Source of the DNA: Owenia fusiformis
Taxonomy: Eukaryota; Annelida; Polychaeta; Sabellida; Oweniidae
Reading direction: 5' to 3'
Length of the DNA: 64,000 nt
NCBI GenBank assembly: GCA_903813345.2
Contig: CAIIXF020000005.1
Span: 41,643,394-41,707,393, forward strand
Every line of letters starts with the position of its first letter. Positions within the stretch are counted from its first letter, which is position 1. The position numbers were made by a program, and so were the translations under genes. The notes beneath the pieces are model-generated. The model had not been told where the DNA came from, ran no database searches, and saw only the letters and a program-made list of their open reading frames with translations. Shown one piece after another: positions 11,359 through 25,711 of this stretch.

Positions 11359-12091
11359 AAAGGACCACGTGCAGTATGGCAAGTGATTTTAGACGGTAAT
11401 ATCTTTCACTATGAGTACTTTCTGGGCGTAAATACAGTGGTTTTCATTAAAACAATTGTTTTCTTTCAAGTAAAGTCCCCATGATGATAAAGAATACCAT
11501 TCGAACAATTCGAAAAATTATAAATAGGGACCCCACGTGAATTTATTTTTCAAAATGTTCAACTTATTTGCTCAAAAGAAGATCTTCTTTTTCTGATTCT
11601 TGTTGTACGAAAAGATTATTTAACAAGGGGTCTAAAACATCTTCAAAAGTAGAATGGTATTGAAAGTCTAGTTTTGAAGATATCAATTTTCGATGACCAA
11701 AAGCATGCTGAAAACAATGGATAGCATGAGTTTTCCCTATGGTAAAATAACATGGGAAATGTGGTTTTTAACTTTATCGCATTTCAATACCAAACCCCTT
11801 TTCAGAAGTTATTAATATAGTGTAGAAGAAACATATGATATATTTAAATTGAGAAAAGCAAGATCCTATTTTTAGAAAATAAGCCTTACATTTTCAAAAA
11901 AGTGACAAGGTGGGTTCCTAATCCATAATTTTTCAGAGAGTTATATTAATATTTTACTATCATGGGGACTTCACTTTAAAGAAAACATATTGTTTTAATA
12001 AAAACCACTGTATTTATATCCAGAAAGTACTCATGGTCACGTGAAAGATATGCCTGTTTAGAATCCCTTGCCATACTGCACATGGACCTTT
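11359..12091. mobile_element. Foldback family A, copy 1
   Basis: Starts AAAGGACCACGTGCAGTATG and ends in the inverted equivalent CATACTGCACATGGACCTTT. The arms carry the shared landmarks GAGTACTTTCTGG and AAGTCCCCATGATGATAAA (inverted on the right) over about 300 bases each. A second full copy lies at 27167-27864 and a broken partial copy at about 54205-55925. No coding capacity is visible. Confidence 0.8.
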
Positions 12092-12475
12092 ACCCAATAA
12101 GTGGTTCAGTTCATCAAATTTGACAAAATTATTGATGCTGTACAAGTATAACAATCTCTATTGAGTGAGTTATTTCAAAATTGGTGGGTGGCATTTTTGT
12201 GTCACCCTGTATATGAATATAACATTGGTTAAAACTATAATATAACGAAAAATGGGCCTTTAAAGAGGATGATCCCCTCACCGGGAAGATGTACTATTTT
12301 GACTTTTGCTCAAAAATCGTTTTTGCTGATTCGAACACAAAAAATGCTGGTAAAATCAATATCTAGTAAAAATAGATTCATAACATAACTATATATTAAC
12401 ATGAATATATTCAAATATTCTCATAATATTGTCTTATCATGATATTGTCTCTGAAGTATATTAACTTGAGTATTA

Positions 12476-13271
12476 CACCCTATGATTAGTGATCGTACCA
12501 ATTTCGAATGGCGCTGGTAAAGACGAGACACGGCGCTCAAACCTGACTATGTCTGACCAGCAGTAAGTTTATTTCTTGAAGTTCCCTTTATTTGCCTGGT
12601 GCTGTTGTGTAACTTGGTGCACTGATGCTTCCGATGCCCATGATTAGATTTGTAATGTTAGAAACATTCATACCTAAATGTGAAACGGATACGAAGTGAT
12701 ATGAAGATTATCCGCATGATTCTTTTTCGATTATTTTCAAAAAATTATACTTCTCCTGCATATAATTCCTTGATATTCTGACTACATCTGTCATGCTAAC
12801 AACTTCTGACTACAATTGCCATGTAATTTCTCTTCATCATTTCTCGTCACCGAAATTCTGATCGCCGAATAATAAACATTCATTTTTGCATTGGATATAA
12901 ATAACTAGAGACCGCCTTTGTTTCACATATATGAAGAAATAAAACATATCTGTGTACATATAACTCTATATGTGACATCGATCAGGAATTATTGACACTT
13001 TGACCATATATTAGATCGTAATTTATAGCGGTAAATTCAAATTGTATCTTTAAACAACTGTTTTATCTCAACTATGCGTTTTATTGGATTGAAACCAAAC
13101 GGCATGCATAGTTAACATCTTTCATTTCTAAAACAGCATAAAATCTGACAATATCATCACCTTATGCTATAATAATACGACTTCAAAAATTATGGTAATA
13201 ATATTCTTGAGCGTCTTGTCTCGTCTTTACCAGCTCCATTCGAAATTGGTACGATCACTAATCATAGGGTG
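12476..13271. mobile_element. MITE with CACCCTATGATTAG ends, TATTA duplication
   Basis: Terminal inverted repeats of about 54 bases (CACCCTATGATTAGTGATCG at the left, its inverse at the right) are flanked by TATTA on both sides (12471-12475 and 13272-13276). The first nine bases and the 5-base TATTW target are the same as in the palindrome at 3248-4010, though the interiors differ, so both were probably mobilised by the same transposase. Confidence 0.85.
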
Positions 13272-13854
13272 TATTACCAGAGAAATTTTACACAGAGACG
13301 ATATATTATTCTATTGGACGACTGTAATGACTACTTCACGTTCGATACCCTAGCCATTGGGATGCCAGGATATTGAATCGCTGGTGGCATTTTCTTACGA
13401 GTGGATATCATATTTTACCACAGCAGAACGTTTTCAAATGAAAATCGTATTTGTTCCCATTAACAAAACTAAGAGTTTGGCCTTAATGAGACTTGTAATT
13501 AAATAAATCTCCTTAAACAACACATAGGTGGAGATGACGTGATGTTCAGTTTTGAAATAAGAAGCGATTGCACTTACGGATACCATAATATGAATAGACA
13601 AGGTTTTGAATGTCTTCATTACGCAGCGATAACGTTAAATGACTCGTTAGCTAGGTTAACTATCTATAGAGGATCCCCAGTTGCCAGAGGAAAATGATGC
13701 TAATTGTGAAAGACTAAGACCGGAGTAATAACCACCTCTTAATTATGACTTCTGAAATACTAGACATGACTTTTTTGAAACATAAGCTAAGTTCCATTAT
13801 TGTGCTCTTATTGATTCAATTTAGCTTTTTCATAATCCTACAGCGTTTTAAGTC

Positions 13855-13970
13855 ATCAAAAGTTGTGTGCTTAAAAGGAAATCATGTTTTGCCTATGGAT
13901 AAAAAGTTTTATCCATAGCTGGGATCCATAGGTAAAAACATGATTTCTTTTTAAACACACAACATTTGAT
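13855..13970. repeat. Long hairpin with alternative inner stem
   Basis: Arms of about 45 bases (ATCAAAAGTTGTGTGC and inverse, through AATCATGTTTTGCCTATGGA) face each other. CTATGGAT occurs on the left arm and its inverse twice on the right, so a small hairpin (13892-13917) competes with the long one. Confidence 0.7.
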
Positions 13971-16900
13971 TACCTAACATAAGCAACAGAATTATGCATA
14001 TAAAATATATAAATGAGAAATAAATCTAAAAGGGAATGAACATGAATCAAGTTTTTATTCATCGTTTTCCTGGAACAACTTGCTTGGCCAATTTAGTGGG
14101 TCTTTCTTTCAAAACTCAAATATTTCTTTCAAGCTAAAAGTTCCTCACTGAAATATAGACTACCTAGGATGTATGTTATCATCCACAATTTTTCCGAGCG
14201 TACATATGACGTTTGCTACACAAAGATCACCTACACACGAACAGTTCTGTAGTTTTTGTATTACTTATCCTGAATTGCGGGTGGTACAGTGTGTTGTCAC
14301 GAGGCGCATTGTAATTAAATGGCGCACCTGTTTCACTAATTGAATATTCATTATTGGGCAGTATTTTTTCAACAATGGACGAGTTTTTGAAAATAATAAT
14401 GGTATCGCAATCAGTTCAAACGGAAACACTATAGAGAGACACAAATACTATAATTTGTATTAAAAGCTAGATATTTATTTCACTTTTTGTCAGTACCGTT
14501 TGTTTTTATACCATATGCCAGCAATCTATATTATTGGAAACATTCTATTTTTTCTTTTTTGATAATGGGTAGAAATTAAAATTAATTGTTCTAAGCACGC
14601 AAATATAAACGCTTCAAACACATTTCGGCAAATGTGTTTGAAGAGCTCCTAATTATACTTCGACATTCATATAAACATGTAAAATTAGCTTAAAATTACT
14701 AAAACAAGTGTAAAATAGTAAAGGACAGCTTGGACAAATTCTTTCTATTCTCCATAGTGCATTAATATAATGAGCCTTTATGGGGCCTAATTACTGTATA
14801 GCGTTACCTGAAATTGTTGTGTTCAATGCATTCCGATAATTGAACGATTTCTTAGATTTCAAGATTTTGACATATTTGATAGTGATAATTTGTCGTTTTG
14901 TAGCATGCATTTAGATGAAACAAAAGTTCAGAAGAGCGAATAAAGAGGTGTCTATCGAGTGAAAGTTGCTGGCGCCGAGTCGGGACTCTTCCCCGGGGCC
15001 CCAACTATGTCTCAATAGCCCAGTCCCTTCACGGGGCTTTAATTGATCGATTGTATTCAAGTACCCAATGATTGCGACAATCATGTTTTGGTAATTGAAT
15101 AAAAGCACCCCACTTTTTATTTTACATTAGTAGTCGTACACCCGCACCATTATACAAGTAATTTTTCACAAGGGGCCGTCTGCTAATGGGCGATAATTGG
15201 CTTAACTAGATTAAATGGCCAAAGATGGCCCCTGTCGAGTGGATTGCCACTTTACGTGCGACTCACTACTTAGTTTATAAACATAATGAACAAGTAACAA
15301 GGGTGTGTTTGATACAATCATGAATCTGTGAAGTTCACCACGTATTTCATGACCAGACACTTATACAAACATTTATGTATCATTGAATTATCAGGCGTAT
15401 ACATGCGGCCATACATTTCGTATCAAAAATTGTCACTTATCTAAAAGTTTAGTGAAAATACATTTAGTATGTGAATCTGATGATTTGTTTTTTGATATTT
15501 TTGATATCTAATTTACGCACTTGTTTTCGCGTGAATTCAAAATATGAATCGAGATTCTTGAGTAGAGTGAATTTAATTAGGATATCTTGGTGAATCAAAA
15601 TCAGTTTATAAAGGTCGTGTACATGAGCCGAGGCTTATGATTTAAAAAATAATCCATGAAGAAAGTTGTATTTCTTTTAATTTATTCTTACTCCTATAAT
15701 TAATCCGGGCTAATCAAAGATTAAATTAACACACAGTTATTCTTTGCCAGAAGACGGACTCTAAATTGCACCGATTTGTGTTTAATTACACAAATTAAAA
15801 GCCTTTTGATATGCACTAGTGTTTTGTTGAGGTTGAGTCCCATGGATTGAGGTTATGGTATTTAGGAGTCAAGCACACGACCATAATGGCCCCGGGTAGG
15901 TGGCGAGGAGTTATTCTCATGATTGGGCAAAGCAGAGGGAGATCCAGACAGACGCTCAGTTGTTGTCTCACCAAACTAAGGTATCCCTCCGCGCTCTTAT
16001 CCACGCTTAGTTAGCCGTCAATATGGCAATAAAATCAAGCGGATTTCACCCCTAGGCCCAATAATTAACTAAAAAGGACTTTAGTGAAGCTTCGGGAGGC
16101 TGGGCAACATGGAGACACCCAGTGGAGAATTGGTCCTTTGTTAGCCTTATGATTGTACATCGCCTTAATCAAGCGGAATAAAGTGTACCAATTATCGCCC
16201 ATTGCAAATGTCTCTCTATGCTATGTTGATGTACTCTCACCAGTCAAGTGCCTCTTGAAGTATTGTAGTCAAGATGAAGTATACTCATCGCCGTTAAGCA
16301 CCCTCTAAAGAAGGAAAATAACCAATATAAAAAACAAACAAAACAACTCGGGTTTTCATACATTGGAAGCAACTTTTTTATTTCGTTTTTGGCAGTCAAT
16401 AAGGGTGACGATTTAAAAGTGGCATTCGATCGGCCATAACGGACATACCGAGCCATGAAGCACTATAAAGCATTTTATACCTTGGTTATTCTACTGTTAT
16501 ATTACACCTTTGGAAATAACTAAAAGGTGTGATTAAAGACTTAGAGATTACAGACATTAACAAAATGTAAAAATAAAAGTATGTTTTCCGATGCAGTGAT
16601 CCAATGCATTTAAAATCTGTGTTCCAAACCATATTTAAAATGAGCGCAGATAAAATCAATCCAGTTATCAAATCACTGCAGTTAAATGAAATATCTCATC
16701 CGATGTAAGGCGCACATCACCGTGATACTCAATATCAACACTAAATTACGAAAATTGAGGGTTCGTTTTCGACTTATTTTTTTGTAGCTGCAAACATTGA
16801 ATTATGAAACCTGAGCTTGTCCAGTTGACAAAGTGCTGAAATCTTTAAGCGCATTGGACTGATTGACTTGAGTCAGTCAAAAATAAAGCAGCTCTACAAA

Positions 16901-17137
16901 GCAACTATCGTATCCAGTATTAATAAAATTTGAAACATTCCTTGAAATCTAAGATTATTTTACAAGCCTGAAGATAACAATTATAAAAGCAGGAAAAAAG
17001 GCCTCTAGTTACCGATCGTGAACAATATTATAAAATGGATTCTACTTATTCTATTTGAAATGTAGCATATCCGTCATTAAAAGATTTTTAACAAAATCCG
17101 TTTCTGATTTGTAACAATATCCACGTTATAGCCAGAG
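13971..17137. other. Gene-free region with possible regulatory DNA
   Basis: No coding exon is convincing. The part from about 14950 to 16205 is less AT-rich than its surroundings and holds an exact 15-base inverted pair, ATGGGCGATAATTGG at 15186-15200 and its reverse complement at 16188-16202, with homeodomain-type TAATTG cores. The second copy runs into an octamer-like TTGCAAATG. It lies about 8 kb upstream of the Hmx start codon, so an enhancer is a reasonable guess but no more. Confidence 0.4.
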
Positions 17138-17506
17138 GTGAAAGCTATTACACACGACTCGAACAATGTGACTCGATTTTACTTTGTCACAGCCAATTCT
17201 ATGTATCGCTGTGATCTTATTGTTTTTAAAGGCATCATTAATGTCAACATTAAATACTTTATCTCAATGGATAGTTCTCTAGTAGCGATGATTATTCCTG
17301 CTATATCTGCAGGGGCACCAGTTGTGATTAAAGATCGTAATAATAGAGTGTTGAGTGTCATAGGTTTGCGCAAGACTTTCCCATATCTTCCTCTTGGCTC
17401 AGGTGTGAATTATCTCTTCTGTACACGACAATCAAAGTGCTTAGCACGATATGCAGGAAAGTTCGGGGTCAAAGCTTTAAATCATGAACCTAATTGTGAT
17501 TTTTAA
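17138..17506 (+). other. Unrecognised 122-codon open frame
   Basis: An open frame with no recognised similarity; it begins with GTG, and the first ATG falls about 21 codons in. It includes a smooth segment around IPAISAGAPVVIKDRNNR and a Cys/Arg-rich end. In DNA this AT-rich, one or two open frames of this length are expected in the window by chance, and the opposite strand is also open. It could be an exon of an unknown gene or a transposon scrap; I assign no function. Confidence 0.2.
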
Positions 17507-19560
17507 AACATAACTCATTTTACTGATAGTGATTTGATTGAACACTGGTGGTCTTACGATATCGTATAAATCACAAAAGTAAAAATGTGATATTGTAGAA
17601 TACAAGCAATCGTTATTAATTACAATATGTACAATATCTGTTTTTGAAACTGGAGTCTCGTTTTATTGATAAAAACATAACTATTTTATACTTTTATATC
17701 CGATCCAAAATCGAAATCATTTTACGCTAATTATCACAATTTTGATTGGACGTTTATTCGTTCAGTTCTATTAGCGTCCAACTGCGTTAATGAAATAGTT
17801 TCATTTTTGATTTTGTTATACCGAGTTACCAATTAATTATAATTATGATGATATTAAGATAGAAGAAACGTAGCGTTAATTAACGACATTCATTTTATAC
17901 AAAATCGCTTGACTAGATTTTATTTTTATTGTTTGAAGTGTGGTTAGTTGACAGGTAGACTACAACTAAACATTCTCACCAGCCATATTTAGCATCAGTT
18001 CAACTGCCTTTGATTGCAATTTTATAGAACTGTATGTATTTGTCAATCTTCAAATGAAATACATTAATCCCGATGGGTAGTATAGCACCATGAATTTTTA
18101 TATATATATAAACTATTTAATATTTATAAATCTACTTAGATGCACTTGAACATTAAAATGTTACATATGTAGGCAGCATGGTAATGTGACAAACGATTAC
18201 TCAAGCTTTTTGTGATGTCGGATTTGCACTTTTTCTTTTATGTATAATAATGATATAATGATACGATAATCGTATAAATAAAAACGGCTGGGTCATCAAG
18301 CTGTATGCAAATTTGTACACATTGGTCACTCTATGATGTACAGGTGCGCGTTTTCACGATTCTGCTTTGTAATGGCGTGATTCTGATTGTATCCGTTCGT
18401 CGTTCGTGTGAACGACTGTCAGCTGACACCAATTAGAAAACCAATAGACCAGTAATACTTGGTAGTTATCTAAACATGTTATATAGCTTGTGAGCTTCAT
18501 TTGAATACATTTCGTGTACCTATACTTTGTTTCATCATGAATATACGTGTTGATCTATTGTAATAGAGCTAATGAATGAAAATCCATCCATGGAGATTTC
18601 ATTTAATCCCGAACCTATCTTCGTAAATAAGCCTAACTTCAAATGGGGCCATTTAGGAAACACATTGGATTATTAATAATAATACCAAAAGTCAAAATTC
18701 AGTTAATGATAATACAAGAATCTCTTATTATAATGATCCCCCGAAGCTGCGTCAGGCATCCATTGCTGGTCATTTCTATAATCATTAAGTCTTATTCAAA
18801 GCTTAAAACACGAGAGTAATTAAATCATACCTTTCAATTACTTGTTTAAATGGCATGTCAAAGGAAATAATGACTATGAGTAGACGTAAAATGACAATGG
18901 TTTAATTGGTAATGGGAGATGAAATAAGATCTTGGCGTAATGAGCTCGCGACTGTGATGCAATTAGGGGCCCAATTCTAATTATTGATCAATGGTTAACA
19001 CCTCATCCGATCAACAGGTACGTAATATGCTGTCCGGAACCGGAACTTTTTCTTTACATCGTGTACCAATTAAAGAACGGTTCAAGAATTAATTAATGAA
19101 GGCAAGGAGTTGCGTGAAATCACACTTCTTTCCCATCATTAATTTATTTTTATCACATAATTGTATTACCTGTAACGTGGTATTGTGTGCATAGTTACAG
19201 AGATGACGTGAACGATTCATTCCTACCCTTTTGGGCTGGTAGGCATTTCACACGCATTTTATTTCGAGTTATTTTGAAAATATTTCGTTATTTCAAGTTA
19301 TTTTGAAAATATTTCGTTCGATAATGAGAATAATCCGCAATCCATTTTTTGGAGCCAGTGTTATATCATTTATTTATTTGTTACACCTTTAAAACGGTGG
19401 CACACCAATACGGGGTACTCTTACAAAAATGTACATAAAATCCAAAACATATTCATTACATAAGTAGGATTCTATAAATGAAAATGATATAAATAGAAAC
19501 TATAAAACGAAAAATGAAAAAATAATACGGTTTGCATGTGTTTCTTCCATTACTCTTTCT
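17507..19560. other. AT-rich region without recognised features
   Basis: No gene, inverted repeat or tandem array stands out beyond short AT microsatellites (for example TATATATATATA near 18100). Confidence 0.5.
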
Positions 19561-19569
19561 CATCATGTC

Positions 19570-19745
19570 AGATAAATGCAAAGTCCGTAATCCGTGGTAA
19601 TATCAGTCCACCCTCAACACAATGGAGTGGTAGAACGATACAACGCATTTTGACACTGTGGCAATGGTCTTTCCAAATGAATGAATCCAACAATTCCATC
19701 TTTAATTTTGCTCTCATAATGTTTCATCAAACAAAAAGTCATTAG
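19570..19745 (+). pseudogene. Frameshifted retroelement integrase remnant
   Basis: One frame reads VHPQHNGVVERYNAF and then a stop, matching the integrase motif His-Pro-Gln-x-Asn-Gly-x-x-Glu-Arg-x-Asn, which contains the catalytic Glu. A neighbouring frame continues as ILTLWQWSFQMN, as expected after a frameshift. No terminal repeats or other domains are visible, so this is a fossil fragment. Confidence 0.6.
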
Positions 19746-21101
19746 TCTTTGGAAATAAGTTGACATAGCATTATATATTTACATATATCCGGTCTTTATT
19801 GGAAGTTCCATTTTCAATTCTTCTTAAACGTTTGGAAAACGACCATCGTGGAATCCACTACTCTTAATTGGCTCTGATTCTTTCATCAACAGTCCAAGAT
19901 CCAGACGCGGGAAGGCACTCTATACGGGTGCTTTTAGCCATTGTGGAAGTGTCTCTGATAAAAAAATATATGGAAATGTGTACATCAATTGTCATGGTTA
20001 AAACAGTTATTTTGTTTTAAGTCTTTGTACTGTTTTCAACTTGTTTATCAACTTTGAAATATAATTTTGAAGAAATGTGGTTTCTGGGATGTCATCTCAG
20101 ATGGAATGGCGAGAAACAACGTCTAGGTTTTGTGAAACTGAAACGGGAGGGGTGGAGAGGGAGAGCATTGACCTAGTCGTATCTCAAACCTTTAAGAAAA
20201 AACATGTTTAGTATTAGACAACCTGAACGAGCTCCTAGGTGTGATTAGGTTTACTTGAAGTTGTTTTGAATATCCGAGTACCAAATGTCACTATTCGACC
20301 ACCGGGACCAGGTATGTCATATTTATCTGTCAATCATGCTGCAATCAAATCCAGTATCCATATTACTTTTGATTACGTAACGTGAACACACAATCACGGT
20401 CTGTAATTAAGTATTTTCGTATGCGTTATATCTTTTTACAATCCATTATATACATATAAGTGGTAAGCTTATACTGAAAGGTGCCCGAATGGCTGATGGC
20501 ATGTGGAGCTCTCAGTTGGTTTACTCACTGCATCAATTGGTCAATCAAAACACATGATTTTTATTGCTAAAAACGAGTTTTGGTATTTAACTACAAGTTG
20601 TTGTATTTTAGAATTGTGTCATATTTGGCATGTACGCTGATATTTTACATATCCATCATTATATTTAAATTCATTAGAATTATGCTATATAATAAATGAA
20701 ATCATACGTTTTGTCTGGCACATTATGGTTAGTGTGAGTTATTGCATGATGGCCGTTTATTATAGTGTCTTGCGCCAGAAAGTCTGGCAAACACAATACA
20801 GCATTAGTTAAGATATCTCAACTTTCATCATTTATTCGCACCATATAGTTATTTTTGAAACGTTGTCATTCAAGTTTTAACTATTCGCGTGGTGCAATGA
20901 TTTAAAGGGGATTTAAATATAAAATTAAAGCTATATTTCTATTTTTGTTTTTTCAAATGTAATGGCGCTTTTCATTTTTCATTCATTTCATTTTTATATC
21001 TTTGGCAAAACTAAGAATGCGAACTATCTAGAGTAAACTCAAGGTTTGACACAACAAGGGCAATCCCCAGGGCAATCATTGGCTTTGTTTATATGGATAC
21101 G

Positions 21102-21136
21102 CTTTGCATCCGTTCGACTTCGCTTCTCAATTTCGT
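21102..21136 (-). repeat. Dispersed 45-base repeat, copy d
   Basis: On the minus strand this reads GAGAAGCGAAGTCGAACGGA, matching the cores at 5725, 10203 and 22608. The bases preceding it on the minus strand include CCAGAGTCTAGT, shared with copy b. Confidence 0.55.
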
Positions 21137-22607
21137 ACATGCAAGGACCTCCTTGGTCAATGACTAGACTCTGGGTGCAGGGTAGATTTTGAATATGTTT
21201 TATAATAACATGGCACCCAGCTTGGTCATCTTGATTCACAGGGTTTCAGTTGCTCTACCATGAGAGATCGAGGTTTTATATCCCCTCATATGACAAAAGT
21301 CAATGCATTTATTGAGGATATATTGGGTCGGGATCAATGCAAAGAATATTTTCACTTTTGACCCACTAAAATTGAATAATTTGAAAGACAACGATGCTTT
21401 TAGGATGTGTTAACATTTTGCATTGAATTTATTTTATATAGTCCCCTCAACATCGTTTTAAATTTTCGCTCATTCCCAGCCCATGTGAACAGGTACTATT
21501 GAAATCCTTTTCAAACTCCACCACAACAATTTCAAACAAAAATAGTTTTTAATTTGAATAGACGATCGCATGATTGTTAAGTAGTGTACTGTCATCAATC
21601 CTAATTCATACCAAATATTTGTTTAGCCGCATACACTTAACCATGCCTATTAAAGCATGTAATGACGCCTTTTGAAATAATGAACTGTGCCTAATACACT
21701 GTGAGTTGTTGCTAAGTTGTTCTTTTTATTATGATAATTGTGTGTTTCTAGTACTTATCTTCTTTTGAAATGTTTTGAATTGACACAAAGTAAAAGACTC
21801 AATGGTGGTTTAGTATGTTGAATTGAGAAAACTAGATGGAGATGATGCTCTATTTCGTTTTTAACATCTTCTCGAAGAGATTTTAGACCCCTGTGATGTA
21901 TTTTCGTTCAAGGTACTTCCTCGGCAAGCCAACATCATATGACTACATAAACCCCTGGGATGAGGTACATGTAGTCCCAGTTCAACAAATCACTGGTTAA
22001 GATGGACATTGCCTACCTTGTAAACAAGATCAAAAGTATATTAAATATTTTAGTGCAAACACTCTTTGGGGGTTGCGTGTGCCGTGATCATGTTCCTGCG
22101 TGGTTCTCATGTCTTTCCCACAGGTCTTACTGTGAATGCGACTTATCTCATTACACTTACATTGTTTTTGATTATAAACTTATAAACATACATAAGAAAA
22201 CATTAGTGTAAGTATACAAAATGAGCCTAATTTACAGTTACTTATGAAAAGTTAATCTTTTTGAAATGCTTTTGACCGTATGATCGTATTATTTCATTTG
22301 TGGTACACCAACGCTGTTATTAATTGATTAAAATGACGAATTAATTTATAGAGATTGATGGCGACAATTTATTCCAAGTCAGATTATTTACTTTCGGATT
22401 CCTAACATTTTCGAGAATGCAACTTACCAGGAAAATAAAACTAAATGAAGCATTATATAAAACGTAATCTATTGTATGTATGTATATCTTTATTGCCCTT
22501 TATGAAAAGGAGATACATTTTTAAATTTTGCTTTTAAGTTTTCAATCTTGAGTTATTGTGTAATAAGATCACTGTTGTACCATTTGATTTTCTTCAAGTC
22601 CTAACCT

Positions 22608-22652
22608 GAAGACGAAGCTCTCTTTCAAGAAACGAAGTTGAACGAATGCAAA
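22608..22652 (+). repeat. Dispersed 45-base repeat, copy c
   Basis: Reads GAAGACGAAGCTCTCTTTCA and then GTTGAACGAATGCAAA, nearly identical to copy a. Confidence 0.6.
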
Positions 22653-23081
22653 TGCTATTTAAGTCCATGATCCTACTGACTTTTTAGTCCTTTTGAAATA
22701 CGATGATGGATCCAGATCGGACCAAACCCAGGATGGGAGGGGGTGGATTCGTTTTTATGGAGAAAATTATACAGTGCTTTCTCTAAGTGGCTTTTTGTCT
22801 TAATTTTCTTATTCTTAGTGTTATTATCCTGTATCAGCGAAACAAAGATGGACTTGGTATTTTAGATAATGCAGGCAAATTGATGTTTTTTCTTTTTATT
22901 ATCTATAATCTCGTTCGTCATATTGCATATTATGCTATTTTAATATCTTGACAAGATTGAATGCGACTTGGATAGGTTTTAACGCAACACTAAGTATCCC
23001 ATCTGATAGGTAAATTAGAGAGCTCCAACCCGTTAATTAATAGGTATAGATATGTCTAAGTAGCGGACCTAATCATCGTCG

Positions 23082-23125
23082 CATTGAACCAATGGAAAGG
23101 CAGCATTGGACCAATGGAAAGGCAG
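23082..23125 (+). promoter_or_regulatory. Tandem 22-base CCAAT-containing repeat upstream of Hmx
   Basis: Two adjacent 22-base copies, differing at one position, read CATTGRACCAATGGAAAGGC and then AG. Each carries a CCAAT box. They lie about 580 bases before the Hmx start codon, where a 5' UTR and proximal promoter would fall. Confidence 0.45.
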
Positions 23126-23703
23126 CAATTGTAAATATCATTTGAGATGTGATCGGGTAGGAGGAGCTTGACAGTAATTCCTTTCACCTTACTACTTAAT
23201 AGCGATACAATCACGATGTGAAGCAAATTGCCGGTTTATTGCATCAAGGCTTGAAATTCACGGCGAAATTTGGTCAAGATTATTATCAGAGGTATGGGTT
23301 CGGCGCCTATATCACCTCTGAGTATTTTTTGATCGTTTTCCACAAATAATTTCCTTTGACAGTTAGCATTATCGCATTGAGAGTCGCGACAAGCTGGGTT
23401 ACGTGCACTACCCTTTCAACAGGATTACACGTTCGCATACATGCATCATACTTTAAAACATTATTATTTTGACAGCATTCAACAGCTTAGAAAGGCAACT
23501 TGGTAAACGTGAATGACGGGTAGCAATTTGCCAAAACCACGCATCATAAATTAGCAGACAGTGAAGAGGTGGGAGACAGTAACCAATTTGAAACAATTGC
23601 AACGAGATCTACCAAAGTATCCGTTTATAAGGAAATAAAATATGACACACTGAAACTATTTAGTGCCATATTAATTTGGACAATATATCAGTTCTCCAAA
23701 TAT

Positions 23704-25711
<2,008 letters not shown>

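Noticed and set aside
12590-12690. Possible remnant of a third secreted-protein gene (GCTGTTGTGT..., GATTTGTAATGTTAGAA resembling exon 2 and the exon 3 acceptor)
   Set aside because: The similarity is short and patchy and lies inside a MITE; no cysteine pattern or frame is preserved.
17179-17373. Minus-strand frame opposite the 122-codon frame
   Set aside because: Looks like a shadow in the opposite strand; no similarity seen.
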